A DNA stretch of 64,000 bases from Litorimonas sp964352855 (GCA_964352855.1 CAYGTR010000002.1:62001-126000), one strand, 5' to 3'; shown: positions 1 through 8,929, counted from the first letter of the stretch. The notes: generated from the letters alone by a model not told the origin. Made by a program: numbers and translations.

Positions 1-939
1 GTCACCATGGATAACACCAGCGCATTTAGGGGCTGTCCAACCTTTGTGGAATGTCCAAGCGCGGGCTTCTTTCGGGCCGACAGTGAAATAAGTTTGCAAA
101 CCGAGGAGGGCATAACCGGATTGTATTAAGCGGTTAAGTCCGGGCTCTTCCAAACCGATTGCATCAAGATATTCTGCCTGTTCTTCATCATCCAAGACGG
201 CCATTTCTGACTCGATTTGTGCGGAAATGACAACGGCTTGCGCACCCTCAGATTCGGCGTGTGCCATCACCTTCGCAGAAAAATCATTACCGGTTGCGGC
301 ACTGTCTTCATCCACATTTGCGACATATAGCACGGGTTTCGACGTCAAAAGCTGTAGCATACGCCAGGCTTTGGCATCATCCTCATCAATCTCTGCTGTT
401 CTGGCAGGTTTGCCGTCTTCCAGCATAGAGATGGCCTTCTCAATGAGGCGCATGGTTTGCAGCGCCTCTTTGTCATTTTGTTTAAGCTTTTTTTCGAGTC
501 CGGGTTTGCGCTTCTCTAGACTTTCGAGGTCGGCGAGCATTAATTCCGTTTCAATCGTCTCAAAGTCAGACATGGGATCAATACGACCTTCGACATGCGT
601 AATGTCATCATCTTCAAAACACCGCAGGACATAAATGACAGCGTCAGTTTCGCGAATATTTGCCAGGAACTGATTGCCCATGCCTTCGCCCTTGGAGGCT
701 CCTTTGACGAGACCTGCAATATCGACGAAATTCATACGAGCAGGGATGATTTGTGCTGATTTACCAATTTTGGCAATAGCGTTGAGGCGCTTCTCAGGTA
801 CAGCCACATCACCGACATTCGGCTCAATGGTGCAAAACGGATAATTCGCCGCTTGTGCATTAGCTGTTTTTGTTAAGGCATTGAAAAGTGTAGATTTTCC
901 AACATTAGGCAGGCCAACAATTCCGCATTTAAATCCCAT
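1..939 (-). CDS. ychF: Redox-regulated ribosome-binding GTPase/ATPase YchF, C-terminus cut off by window edge
   Basis: Obg-family P-loop NTPase of the YchF/OLA1 type, which binds ribosomes and prefers ATP in characterised members. Read from the ATG at 939 (AGGATGAT just upstream acts as ribosome binding site), 313 residues are present of the roughly 365 usual. The G1 loop GLPNVGKST is at residues 9-17, followed by the switch region with the DIAGLVKGASKGEG stretch near 70-83, a helical coiled-coil insertion in the middle, and the beginning of the C-terminal TGS domain (TYFTVGPKEARAWT). The reading frame stays open through base 1. It follows pth on the same strand with a 4-base gap, a common alphaproteobacterial order, so it is probably the last gene of an rplY-pth-ychF operon. 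Confidence 0.95.
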   Translation of the reverse strand, partial: MGFKCGIVGLPNVGKSTLFNALTKTANAQAANYPFCTIEPNVGDVAVPEKRLNAIAKIGKSAQIIPARMNFVDIAGLVKGASKGEGMGNQFLANIRETDAVIYVLRCFEDDDITHVEGRIDPMSDFETIETELMLADLESLEKRKPGLEKKLKQNDKEALQTMRLIEKAISMLEDGKPARTAEIDEDDAKAWRMLQLLTSKPVLYVANVDEDSAATGNDFSAKVMAHAESEGAQAVVISAQIESEMAVLDDEEQAEYLDAIGLEEPGLNRLIQSGYALLGLQTYFTVGPKEARAWTFHKGWTAPKCAGVIHGD

Positions 940-943
940 CGGA

Positions 944-1513
944 TCATCCTTTTATATATTCGCTCACGCGTGTCTGATAGAGGTCAGGTTTACCCTCCGC
1001 CAGAAGCTCTGCATATTTGCTTAGGGCATTAAGAATATCATCGCGTGTATTGATTTCGTCTTTGCTAAAGTCAGAGAGGACATGTGCATGAACGCGGTCT
1101 TTATGGCCGGGGTGGTCAATACCGATGCGCACGCGTTGATATTCATTTCCGCAATGCTGTTTGATTGAGCGTAGTCCGTTATGTCCAGCGATGCCGCCGC
1201 CCACTTTTAACCGAACCTTGCCGAATTCTAAATCCAACTCGTCATGAAAGACAGTTACTTTATCCAGCGGCACCTTGAAAAACTGCATAGCGGCCTGAAC
1301 AGATTGTCCCGACTCATTCATAAAGGTTGTGGGTTTGAGAAGTAAGGTTTTCTGACCCGCGATCAAACCTTGACGCACAAGGCCTTTGAACTGGGTTTTT
1401 GCAGGGGAAAGATTGTAATCATCAGCAATTGCGTCAATCGCCATAAATCCGATATTGTGACGATTCCCGGCATATTGTCCGCCGGGATTTCCTAACCCTA
1501 CCCAAATTTGCAT
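944..1513 (-). CDS. pth: Peptidyl-tRNA hydrolase
   Basis: Releases tRNA from prematurely dropped peptidyl-tRNA in the cytoplasm. The family motif GLGNPG is followed by NRHNIGF, whose His is the catalytic base, and later by the FHDELDL stretch with the conserved Asp. I chose the ATG at 1513 because GCGGAG lies six to seven bases upstream and the 189-residue product has the normal family length. The frame is open further upstream to an ATG at 1555, which would add 14 residues (beginning MWLSKLF) but has no visible ribosome binding site. It sits between rplY and ychF on the same strand, so translation quality-control genes are grouped here. Confidence 0.95.
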   Translation of the reverse strand: MQIWVGLGNPGGQYAGNRHNIGFMAIDAIADDYNLSPAKTQFKGLVRQGLIAGQKTLLLKPTTFMNESGQSVQAAMQFFKVPLDKVTVFHDELDLEFGKVRLKVGGGIAGHNGLRSIKQHCGNEYQRVRIGIDHPGHKDRVHAHVLSDFSKDEINTRDDILNALSKYAELLAEGKPDLYQTRVSEYIKG

Positions 1514-1561
1514 GTCAGGCTCCGCTGTCCTTCTGAACAGCTTAGACAGCCACATAGGTGC

Positions 1562-2209
1562 TTAGTCTTCGCTTGTCTGCTCAGTTGCAGGCACTTCATC
1601 GGCTTCAACTTCACCTTCTTCGCCTTCTTCTTCGTCACCCAATTTAGATGAGCGTGAGGCAAGGATGGTCGCAATCGTAAAGTCACGGTCAGTGATAGAC
1701 GGCGTCACAGATTTTGGAAGTTCAACTTCTGAAATGTGAATGCTGTCGCCGATTTCCATTTTAGAAATATCAACATCAATTTGATCCGGAATAGATCCGG
1801 CAGGGCATTTCACTTCGATCGCATGGCGAACAACGTTCAGTGCACCGCCTTCTTTCATGCCCGGAGACACATCTTCGCCAATGAAGTTAACAGACACTTC
1901 AACTTCGATGATTGTTTTGTTCGTCACGCGGAAGAGGTCCAAATGTACAGGCATGTCATTAACAGGGTGGAATTGAACGTCTTTCGTCAAAACCTTTTGT
2001 TTTTTCCCGTCATGCGAAATTTCGATCATAGACTGCAGGAACTGACCTGAGTTGATGGCTTTAATGACTTCATTATATTTTGCTGAGAAAGCAACAGGGC
2101 CTTCGTCACCGCCATATATAACGCCGGGCACCATACCGTCGCGGCGGGCTTGGCGTGCACGTCCTGTGCCGGTCTCGTTGCGTACATCTACGTCCAAAAC
2201 AATACTCAT
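1562..2209 (-). CDS. rplY: 50S ribosomal protein L25/general stress protein Ctc
   Basis: bL25 of the long CTC type, 215 residues, which binds 5S rRNA. The N-terminal L25 domain (about residues 1-92, with the ARQARRDGMVPGVIYGG stretch) is followed by the beta-rich TL5 C-terminal domain (about 95-190, containing VRHAIEVKCPAGSIPDQI). The protein ends in a very acidic tail rich in Glu. The short E. coli form has only the first domain, so this is the alphaproteobacterial two-domain version. ATG start at 2209. It heads the rplY-pth-ychF group and is separated from prs upstream by a hairpin terminator. Confidence 0.95.
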   Translation of the reverse strand: MSIVLDVDVRNETGTGRARQARRDGMVPGVIYGGDEGPVAFSAKYNEVIKAINSGQFLQSMIEISHDGKKQKVLTKDVQFHPVNDMPVHLDLFRVTNKTIIEVEVSVNFIGEDVSPGMKEGGALNVVRHAIEVKCPAGSIPDQIDVDISKMEIGDSIHISEVELPKSVTPSITDRDFTIATILASRSSKLGDEEEGEEGEVEADEVPATEQTSED

Positions 2210-2246
2210 TGTCTTCGTCCTTTAGTGGTCAAATGGCGTGTTGTTT

Positions 2247-2275
2247 AAAAAAGACAAAGCCGCCATCGGGGCGGC
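2247..2275 (-). terminator. Intrinsic terminator of prs
   Basis: A six-base-pair GC stem (2259-2264 pairing with 2270-2275, loop 2265-2269) is followed on the minus strand by TTTGTCTTTTTT. It lies between the end of prs and the start of rplY, and would end the prs transcript and separate it from the rplY operon. Confidence 0.7.
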
Positions 2276-2392
2276 CCATATACCTGTCTTTCGCACAACT
2301 CGCGTAAAGTCGCGCGTCCTATAAGCAAAGCTGTCGCAAGGTGCAAGAGGATATAGCGCAAAAATGCAGAGTTTAAGCGCTGAAATTAAGTC

Positions 2393-3334
2393 CTAGTCAA
2401 AGAGTTTGGAGACGCTTTCATCATTGGCAATACGGCGAATAGCTTCACCAAGGAGCCGAGATGTCGAACATTCGCGGATTTTCGCGCAATCTTTGACGCT
2501 TTCAGGCTGTGAAATCGTGTCTGCTATGACAACTTCAGTCAGTTCAGACTTTGTTATGCGTTCAACAGCAGGGTCAGACAAAACACCATGTGTTATATAA
2601 GCGGAAACTGAATTCGCACCGTGATCTTTGAGCGCTTTAGCCGCGTTACATAGCGTGCCACCCGAATCAATAATGTCATCATAAAGAATGCAGGTACGTC
2701 CGGCGACGTCACCGATGATGTTCATGACCTCTGACTCACCTGCTTTTGGACGACGCTTATCAACGATGGCAATATCCGCATTGAATTGTTTGGCAATTGA
2801 GCGTGTTCTCACAACCCCGCCTGTGTCAGGCGAGACAAAGAGTAAGTTTTCCCGGTCTTTTGTCGAAAACTTATCGCGTATATCATCAACAAAGACAGGT
2901 TGTCCGAACAGATTATCTGTTGGAATATCGAAAAAGCCTTGAATTTGTCCGGCATGGAGATCTACCGTCAAAACGCGGTGTGCACCTGCTTTTGAAATCA
3001 AATTGGCAACAAGTTTTGCCGAAATAGGTGTACGTCCGCCTGTTTTGCGGTCCTGACGGGCATATCCAAAATAAGGAATAACCGCCGTTATACGTTGTGC
3101 TGAGGCTCTGACGAGGGCGTCAATGAGAATCAGCAATTCCATAAGGTGGTCATTAGCAGGAGCGGAGGTGGGTTGGATTAAGAAGATATCTTCACCACGG
3201 ACATTCTCATTAATTCTGACAAAGATTTCCTGATCGCGAAAGCGTTCAATATCGACAGAGGTAAGGGGTATATCGAGAACGTCAGCGATACCGCGGGCGA
3301 GAGGTTGATTGGCCGTGCCACTGATCAGTTTCAT
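2393..3334 (-). CDS. prs: Ribose-phosphate pyrophosphokinase (PRPP synthetase)
   Basis: Makes PRPP from ribose 5-phosphate and ATP for nucleotide, histidine, tryptophan and NAD synthesis. The class I flexible loop YARQDRKTGGRTPI, the divalent-metal site DLHAGQIQGFFDIP and the PRPP-binding loop ILYDDIIDSGGT are all present. An upstream TTG at 3361 would add nine residues, but the ATG at 3334 gives MKLISGTANQPLA, the usual beginning of this enzyme, and a 313-residue product of standard length. It stands alone between pgeF and a terminator. There is no sign of damage or unusual composition. Confidence 0.96.
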   Translation of the reverse strand: MKLISGTANQPLARGIADVLDIPLTSVDIERFRDQEIFVRINENVRGEDIFLIQPTSAPANDHLMELLILIDALVRASAQRITAVIPYFGYARQDRKTGGRTPISAKLVANLISKAGAHRVLTVDLHAGQIQGFFDIPTDNLFGQPVFVDDIRDKFSTKDRENLLFVSPDTGGVVRTRSIAKQFNADIAIVDKRRPKAGESEVMNIIGDVAGRTCILYDDIIDSGGTLCNAAKALKDHGANSVSAYITHGVLSDPAVERITKSELTEVVIADTISQPESVKDCAKIRECSTSRLLGEAIRRIANDESVSKLFD

Positions 3335-3431
3335 TATGTCTTTTTCCGTATCAAGAGCCAAAACATAGTGGCTCGGTCGTATTATGCCCCCTTAGTCAGA
3401 CAGCGAAGTCGAGTCTAGGGCGGAGACTGAA

Positions 3432-4181
3432 TCAATTGCGGATTATGACAGAAATATTGCGCCCATAACCTTCAATACCCTGATGCGTATTGCGTCGGTA
3501 GCTAAAATAGTGTTCCGGTTGTCCATATGTACAATCGCCAAGCCAGTCTGCTTGGGTCACACCGCTGGCGATAAGGCGAGAAATGATAAAACAGGGCAGG
3601 TCGAAATGAGGAATGCCTTTTTCACTGTCTTTGAAAAATTGTTCATAAGTAGCGTCCATATCCAAAAACTCTGATTTGAAATCATGGCCAACTTCGTAAT
3701 TTTCTTGGCTAATACAGGGGCCTAGCACAGCGCGAATATTCTCGGTGCTCGCGCCTGTTTCACACATGGCTGCAATTGTGCTCTCAACGATACCGCCTAA
3801 AGCTCCGCGCCATCCTGCATGACATGCACCGATGACGCCGTTTTCATAGTCTTCTAACAAAACTGGCCCACAATCCGCCGATAAGGCGGAGATGGCAAGG
3901 CCTTTTACGGTTGTGACTAACCCGTCTGCATGTAAGGGCGTTTTTGGGGCCTCCGTTATGATTTCCACACGATCAGAATGAATTTGAGACAGGCTGATGA
4001 GGTGTTGGGCTTGCATAATGTCTGCGACACGTTTGCGGTTTTCGCGTATGTCGTTGGGCTTATCATCCGAACGCTCGCCTACATTTAAACTTTCATAAAC
4101 GCCTTTTGAAACACCGCCCAAGCGACCAAAGAAACCGTGGCGTGATTTTAAGCTGTTATGTTTTTTGAATAGAACTGACAT
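3432..4181 (-). CDS. pgeF: Peptidoglycan editing factor PgeF (YfiH/LACC1 family)
   Basis: Cytoplasmic zinc enzyme of the Cu-oxidase_4/LACC1 family, 249 residues. Members act as purine nucleoside phosphorylase/adenosine deaminase, and E. coli YfiH edits misincorporated peptidoglycan precursors. The three conserved metal-site blocks are present: SADCGPVLL, CHAGWRGALGGI, and GPCISQENYEVG, the last being the family signature. The start ATG overlaps the stop of the upstream methyltransferase gene by one base (TAATG), so lgt, midA and pgeF are translationally coupled in one operon. Confidence 0.92.
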   Translation of the reverse strand: MSVLFKKHNSLKSRHGFFGRLGGVSKGVYESLNVGERSDDKPNDIRENRKRVADIMQAQHLISLSQIHSDRVEIITEAPKTPLHADGLVTTVKGLAISALSADCGPVLLEDYENGVIGACHAGWRGALGGIVESTIAAMCETGASTENIRAVLGPCISQENYEVGHDFKSEFLDMDATYEQFFKDSEKGIPHFDLPCFIISRLIASGVTQADWLGDCTYGQPEHYFSYRRNTHQGIEGYGRNISVIIRN

Positions 4182-5290
4182 TAGTCCCGAAATCCTAGAG
4201 GCGTGGGTAAATCCACAGATTGTAAACAGACGGCCTTAAATAACTCGCCCATTTCTTTATGATCGGTCAGCCGATGTAATTGTCGAGCAATAACAGGTTT
4301 TGCGTCAGGTTTAGCGCGGGCGAGGGTAACCGCTCTCATTTCCAAGCCAAGCTTGGAAAGAAGCTCTCTCTGTGTCACAGGCCCGCTCGTTTTTAGGCCT
4401 TGAGCTTGTGCAATATTTATGAGGCTCTCAAAATCCACTCTGGCTGTCAGATCGCTCTCACCGGGTTGGTTAAACACACCTATTTTTTCATGACGTTTCA
4501 AAGCTTGTAAAGTGTCGCCAAATTCTGTCGTTTCAGGTCCGTAATCAATAAAGAGCGCGCGACCTAAATGCGTTGAGAAGCGAGTCTTTAATAACTCAAT
4601 CATCTGATGAACTGAGGGGCAAGATTCGATAAGATCATCAAGTTTTGCCTCTTTTTGGGCCTTGGGAATGAAACTTTTTGCTGTTTCTCCTGCAGGTTCA
4701 GGGCTTATTTCAAATCTCAATCTGTTCTCTTCATCAATCCCAACATAGCGTTCATGCCACCCGTCTAATCCCGCAAAAGGATCACGCTGTACGAATTGAC
4801 GGATGGGAAGGCAATCCAGAAATTCGTTCCCAATAATGATAGACGGGCCTTTCGGGGCTTTGTCGAGCGATGACACCCATTGAACAGGCACACCGAGCGC
4901 ACCCAAGTTTTGTCCTTGAACGGCTTCGAGCGCGGCAGAGGCTTCGACCAAGACGACATTGACGGCTTTAGCAAAATCTTTGTCGAGCGAAGCCGCGCGG
5001 AGCATATCGGCCATCATCACACCCCGTCCGGGGCCAAGTTCCATCAAATAAATTTTTTCAGGCTTACCAAAGTCTATCCAGCTTTGCAGCACGAACAGCC
5101 CTAAGACTTCCCCAAACATCTGACTGATTTCTGGTGCGGTGATAAAGTCGCCTTCTGTACCAAGTGGGTCACGCGTCGGATAAAACCCGTTAATCGGGTC
5201 AAGCAGGCAAAGCGTTATATATTCTGCAACACTTATCGGTCCCGTATCGCGAATGAGGGCTTTGAGGCGTGTCTCTAACTTGGTTGTCAT
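4181..5290 (-). CDS. SAM-dependent methyltransferase of the MidA/NDUFAF7 family
   Basis: 369-residue class I methyltransferase of the DUF185 (Methyltransf_28) family. The mitochondrial relative NDUFAF7 methylates an arginine of NDUFS2 during complex I assembly, so a complex I role is the family precedent but is not proven here. The SAM loop ELGPGRG is at residues 84-90, preceded by the family block GDFITAPEISQMFGE at about 47-61, with IIGNEFLDCLPIRQF further on. The start ATG at 5290 overlaps the end of lgt by four bases and the stop overlaps pgeF by one. The lgt-midA-pgeF order is common in alphaproteobacteria. Confidence 0.9.
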   Translation of the reverse strand: MTTKLETRLKALIRDTGPISVAEYITLCLLDPINGFYPTRDPLGTEGDFITAPEISQMFGEVLGLFVLQSWIDFGKPEKIYLMELGPGRGVMMADMLRAASLDKDFAKAVNVVLVEASAALEAVQGQNLGALGVPVQWVSSLDKAPKGPSIIIGNEFLDCLPIRQFVQRDPFAGLDGWHERYVGIDEENRLRFEISPEPAGETAKSFIPKAQKEAKLDDLIESCPSVHQMIELLKTRFSTHLGRALFIDYGPETTEFGDTLQALKRHEKIGVFNQPGESDLTARVDFESLINIAQAQGLKTSGPVTQRELLSKLGLEMRAVTLARAKPDAKPVIARQLHRLTDHKEMGELFKAVCLQSVDLPTPLGFRD

Positions 5291-6207
5291 TTTGAAGGGT
5301 CATCGACTCGTTTTGGCGATACCGGCTGTCGACGCCATGCCCAAATAAGAATGGCTAAACCGATAATCGCCATGGGTAAGGAATAAGCCATACCGCGTGT
5401 AAGTAGACCAAATTGTGATATATTATCAGGCTCGCGGACGAACTCGACGCCAAAGCGGAAAATACCATAGAGTGCAATAAAAGCGCCGGCACAAACGCCG
5501 GGTTTTGTCAGGGCTTTAAACCGCGTGCAGAGAATCCGCAGGATGAGCCAAATAACGAGACCTTCTAAAAAAGCTTCATAAAGTTGGCTGGGGTGGCGTG
5601 GTAGGGAGTCAGGTGCCGTCTTAAAAATAAAGCCCCAAGGCAGATCCGTGACCCGACCATAAAGTTCTTGGTTCACAAAGTTAGTCAAGCGCACCAAACC
5701 TAAGCCAATAGGCGCACCTATGGCAGTGAGATCTGCAATGCGCATCAAACTCAATTTTTTACGCCAATGCATGTAATATACTGCAGCACAGACCCCGAGG
5801 AACCCACCATGGAAACTCATACCGCCCGTCCAAACTTTGAAAATCTCAAGCGGGTCTGTCCAAATGGTAGATGTGGAATAAAAGAGAATATATCCCAAAC
5901 GCCCACCTACAATGATGCCGAGAAGGCAGTAAAACATCAGATCTTGGAGCATAAGCTTAGACGGAATAAGCTCGGGTAAGCGCGTTACTTGTCCTGATAG
6001 CCAGACATCTTTGCGCTGACACATGCGGTTGGCATAGAAATAGGCACCAAACACCCCCACGAGATAGGCGAGGCCGTACCACTTCACAGAGAGAGGGCCG
6101 ATAGAAAAAGCCTCATCATCCAACCATGTCGGAAAAACGATCGCATTTACATCAGCGAGTAAGGCCAGCATCATAAGCACCCGTATAATATATTTCCGCA
6201 GAGACAC
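5287..6207 (-). CDS. lgt: Prolipoprotein diacylglyceryl transferase
   Basis: Inner-membrane enzyme that moves diacylglycerol from phosphatidylglycerol to the lipobox cysteine of prelipoproteins. The family blocks are visible: GGMSFHGG near 128-135 with the essential His, the signature RLTNFVNQELYG at 173-184, and RHPSQLYEA at 204-212. At least six hydrophobic segments are present. The frame begins with a GTG at 6207; an internal ATG pair at 6174/6171 would give a roughly 295-residue protein closer to the family norm, so the true start is uncertain. First gene of the lgt-midA-pgeF operon and divergent from ubiK. Confidence 0.95.
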   Translation of the reverse strand: MSLRKYIIRVLMMLALLADVNAIVFPTWLDDEAFSIGPLSVKWYGLAYLVGVFGAYFYANRMCQRKDVWLSGQVTRLPELIPSKLMLQDLMFYCLLGIIVGGRLGYILFYSTSTIWTDPLEIFKVWTGGMSFHGGFLGVCAAVYYMHWRKKLSLMRIADLTAIGAPIGLGLVRLTNFVNQELYGRVTDLPWGFIFKTAPDSLPRHPSQLYEAFLEGLVIWLILRILCTRFKALTKPGVCAGAFIALYGIFRFGVEFVREPDNISQFGLLTRGMAYSLPMAIIGLAILIWAWRRQPVSPKRVDDPSK

Positions 6208-6281
6208 TCTGCCATCTAGATTTTGCTCTAACGTGTGCCTATCTATGTTGCAAAGCTAAACTATGTAAAAGGCCTGTCGCC

Positions 6282-6581
6282 ATGCAAAGCAAATCCCGTC
6301 CTTTAGACGACCTATCAAATTTTTTCACCAATGCCGCCGGTGCTTTGAAAGGCGTCGGCGACGAAATGAAAGCGATGACGCGATCTCAAGCTGAGAAATT
6401 TATCGCGGATATGGACTTGGTCAGCCGTGATGAACATGAGGTTTTAAAAGCGAGATTGGATAAAGCTTTAGAGGAAATCGAAGCTCTGAAGAAAGCCGCC
6501 GTTAAGCCAAAATCTAAACCTGCGCCTGCCAAGAAAGCGACCGCGCCCAAGACAACAACCTCCAAGGCTAAAAAAGCCTAG
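6282..6581 (+). CDS. ubiK: UbiK-type ubiquinone biosynthesis accessory factor (BMFP family)
   Basis: 99-residue protein of the membrane fusogenic BMFP/UbiK family, which in gammaproteobacteria assists UbiJ and the Ubi complex. Residues 1-45 form the amphipathic region (LDDLSNFFTNAAGALKGV), followed by a short coiled coil (about 46-70, LDKALEEIEALKK). The tail is a Lys/Ala/Pro-rich string, common in alphaproteobacterial members. AAAAGG upstream of the ATG at 6282 serves as ribosome binding site. It is divergent from lgt and ends two bases from the convergent gene that follows. Confidence 0.88.
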   Translation: MQSKSRPLDDLSNFFTNAAGALKGVGDEMKAMTRSQAEKFIADMDLVSRDEHEVLKARLDKALEEIEALKKAAVKPKSKPAPAKKATAPKTTTSKAKKA

Positions 6582-6582
6582 T

Positions 6583-7563
6583 CTAATTCGGCATAAATCC
6601 GGCTGTAATGTCTAGCGCGGCTAAGCGTTGACGCAAAATATCAGAATAGTGACTATGGGTGAGCTGCGGCACACGACTTGAATCCGTGTCATATTTTTCT
6701 TGAGCCAAATTTTGATCAAAATGGGTGTTCGCGCAATTTTGTTCAGAAAATTTAGCGCGCACATTTGCTGATAGTTCCGCCAAGGCAGCAACATTATTTT
6801 TACGGCTGAACCTATGAAACCCTTTATAGGTGAAGGCCTCGTCCACATGGCGATCACTTGTTGCGATGAGATCATCCATCAACGCGTAGAGCAGAGTATT
6901 CTCATCCAGACTGGGTAAAATCAGTGTCATTATATATTTGTCGTGTGATATATCGACTAACCATTGGTCATCACGTCTTTGTTCAATATTGATAAGTTTG
7001 AATGGTGTGCCATCAAACCGAACCGACTCGATACAGGCTTCAACTGTCGAGAAATGTATCTCCGACCCTTCGAGGAGGTCTTTATTTCGGGTAAGCAAGG
7101 GGAGGTCATGGTGAGAGTTGAAAGGCGTTGCCGAAAAGCCTTTGCACGTCAGCTTAAACAATTCTCGAATCTCATGCTCCCGCGCCTTTTTTATCGCTAA
7201 AAAGGATGTTTGTATGATTTCCGATGTGGGTAGGTTGGGTTCAACCCTCCATCGGCGTCCAAAAACAATTTTTTGTCCAGATTGTTGAGATTTGGCTTTG
7301 TAATTGTCAAAGCCGACAATGCCCACTTGAATATAAGGCACAGTCCCGTCTTCACTGACAAATAACAAATAACGATCATCATACTCAATATGAGATAATA
7401 TCTCTTCCACAGAGGCGCGGTTATGCTGATAGGTGAGGAAGTGTTGCGGGATGCAACGACGCCCATTCTTCAATTCAATCTGAGGCGCATTCTCAATAGG
7501 TCTCTCACCGGGGTGAAAACCATCAGAAGCCGCGTTTAATGTTATAAAATTTGTCATATACAT
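6583..7563 (-). CDS. Unrecognised protein of 326 residues
   Basis: I do not recognise this family. The product is soluble-looking, without signal peptide or membrane segment. It is rich in His, Asp and Asn, and has a central block (about residues 36-80, YQHNRASVEEILSHIEYDD) and a C-terminal stretch of short charged helices. Two starts are possible two codons apart (7563 and 7557). It is convergent with ubiK (one-base gap) and has 391 bases of gene-poor DNA upstream, so it is probably monocistronic. Codon use resembles its neighbours, which supports a real gene. It could be a lineage-specific protein of this order. Confidence 0.75.
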   Translation of the reverse strand: MYMTNFITLNAASDGFHPGERPIENAPQIELKNGRRCIPQHFLTYQHNRASVEEILSHIEYDDRYLLFVSEDGTVPYIQVGIVGFDNYKAKSQQSGQKIVFGRRWRVEPNLPTSEIIQTSFLAIKKAREHEIRELFKLTCKGFSATPFNSHHDLPLLTRNKDLLEGSEIHFSTVEACIESVRFDGTPFKLINIEQRRDDQWLVDISHDKYIMTLILPSLDENTLLYALMDDLIATSDRHVDEAFTYKGFHRFSRKNNVAALAELSANVRAKFSEQNCANTHFDQNLAQEKYDTDSSRVPQLTHSHYSDILRQRLAALDITAGFMPN

Positions 7564-7954
7564 TCCGACATTTGGATATGGTTCTCATACGTCGGCGCAT
7601 TGAGGCTAGATGAATGTTTTTCTGAAAACAACGAAAATGATCGCAATTGACTCATATGCAACCTGTCTAAAATCTCATCTAGATGAACGTTGGACAACCC
7701 TGATGTTCAGTCAGAGTTCAACTGACATGTTTTATAGAGAATTTGCGTGCGTCCCCCCTCGTTAGCTCTGTCATCCGCGACTCGCAAAACCAGGGCACGT
7801 AGCAGGGCGGCGGCTCTTTATGATGGATAGCGGTACTCTCTCCCGTTTACATGATAAACAGTCCCGCCTCTGTCTTATCTCTTTTGCTCTTGAGTAGATA
7901 TGAAAACGGGCCCGAAGGGGCCCGCTTAAAGACTCTAACTGACTTAGGCGGTAA
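7564..7954. other. Gene-poor stretch of 391 bases
   Basis: No open reading frame with convincing codon use was seen on either strand. The right end (7902-7924) holds the terminator of the Kbp-like gene. The middle (about 7740-7880) has several short inverted repeats, including GTTTA..TAAAC at 7845-7859 and GTCAG..CTGAC at about 7709-7725, which might be part of a small RNA or of the promoter for the 326-residue protein, but no known RNA family was recognised. Confidence 0.5.
7902..7924 (-). terminator. Intrinsic terminator of the Kbp-like gene
   Basis: A perfect seven-base-pair GC stem (7907-7913 with 7918-7924) closed by a four-base loop is followed on the minus strand by TTTTC. It lies about 30 bases past the stop codon of the BON-LysM gene. 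Confidence 0.75.
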
Positions 7955-8416
7955 TTATGACGTCGCTGTGCTGATCGCTGGAATCCGTAAAACTTGACCG
8001 GGATAAATTTTGTCCGGGTCAGATAGCATGGGCTTGTTTGCTTCAAAGATCTCCGGATACAGGCGCCAAGTGCCGTAATATTTTTTTGAAATTGCTGAAA
8101 GCGTATCGCCGCTCACGACAGTATGAAATTGTGATTCGCGCCCACCGACCTTTGCGACTGACTCATCTTTCACACCGCCAACACCTTCGACATTGCCAAC
8201 AGCCAGAATGATTTTTTCTTTCATTTCTTGGCTAATGGCTTCGCCTTTAACATGAACTGTGCCGTCATCATTAACTTCGATGTCAACGCCTGACGTATCT
8301 AGCCCAAAGCCATCAACCTCTTTTTTCAGAGCGTCTTCGGACTCTTTTTTGTTTTTACCAAACAAACCGCCGAGGCCTTTACCAGCCGCTTTTACAAAGG
8401 GAATCATTCCAAACAT
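7955..8416 (-). CDS. kbp: BON and LysM domain protein, Kbp/YgaU-like potassium-binding protein
   Basis: 153 residues with a BON domain at about 25-90 (GVDIEVNDDGTVHVKGEA) and a LysM domain at about 97-147 (HTVVSGDTLSAISKKYYG... YPGQVLRIP). This domain order and length match E. coli Kbp (YgaU), a soluble potassium sensor induced by salt stress. The N-terminal 24 residues are rich in Gly and Lys with no cleavable signal, as in Kbp, so a cytoplasmic place is likely despite the LysM. It lies 15 bases after the VOC gene and probably forms a two-gene operon with it, ended by the hairpin at 7902-7924. Confidence 0.85.
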   Translation of the reverse strand: MFGMIPFVKAAGKGLGGLFGKNKKESEDALKKEVDGFGLDTSGVDIEVNDDGTVHVKGEAISQEMKEKIILAVGNVEGVGGVKDESVAKVGGRESQFHTVVSGDTLSAISKKYYGTWRLYPEIFEANKPMLSDPDKIYPGQVLRIPAISTATS

Positions 8417-8431
8417 ATTAGGTCCTTATAT

Positions 8432-8806
8432 TTATGTGGGCGACGCAGAAGGCGCTTCCCATAATTCTATCTTGTAACCTTCTGGGTCAATAAACCAACC
8501 AAAAGTTCCATATTCTGTAGGCTCAATGGCCCCAATAATCTCTGCGCCGCCTGATCTGGCCTGTTCAATAAGCGTAGGCACATCCTCAACTTGCAGGTTA
8601 ATCATAACGCGTTCTTTGGAAGGTGCAAAATACGTGCTGTCGCCTGAAAAGGGGCTAAACATAGAGCGAGAACCTTGTTTTCGTTCCCACTCGAACGTCC
8701 CCCAATCGGTAATATCAAGGCCCATATGGTCGGTCCACCATTGACGATAAGCCTCTACATCTCGACATTTTAGAAAAATACCACCAACCCCTAAGACTTT
8801 CGCCAT
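8432..8806 (-). CDS. VOC (glyoxalase/bleomycin resistance) family protein
   Basis: 124-residue single vicinal-oxygen-chelate unit made of two beta-alpha-beta-beta-beta modules. It begins KVLGVGGIFLKCRD and ends in the typical FIDPEGYKIELWE strand, whose Glu is a common metal ligand. Substrate cannot be told: the family includes glyoxalases, dioxygenases and antibiotic-binding proteins. It lies just upstream of the kbp-like gene on the same strand. Confidence 0.82.
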   Translation of the reverse strand: MAKVLGVGGIFLKCRDVEAYRQWWTDHMGLDITDWGTFEWERKQGSRSMFSPFSGDSTYFAPSKERVMINLQVEDVPTLIEQARSGGAEIIGAIEPTEYGTFGWFIDPEGYKIELWEAPSASPT

Positions 8807-8929
8807 AACCTACGCCTTTCTTTCTGCTTTATACCTAATAGCACTCTTGGCCTTTTTGTCTAAGCGGTTTATAGAACCGTTACTTTTCAAGGCCTGTCGC
8901 AAGGCAGGCTTATAGATAGGACTTAATTC

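Noticed and set aside
7771..8046. 91-codon minus-strand frame across the kbp terminator
   Set aside because: It overlaps the Kbp-like gene and its terminator and encodes a basic, Cys-rich sequence with no sensible composition; a shadow frame.
6267..8900. The 12-mer AAGGCCTGTCGC seen near 6268 and 8889
   Set aside because: In 64 kb many 12-mers repeat by chance; the first copy holds only a ribosome binding site and no wider similarity surrounds either.
8865..8909. Two small hairpins before the 43-residue ORF as an attenuator or riboswitch
   Set aside because: Stems of five base pairs each with no conserved riboswitch core; too weak to call.
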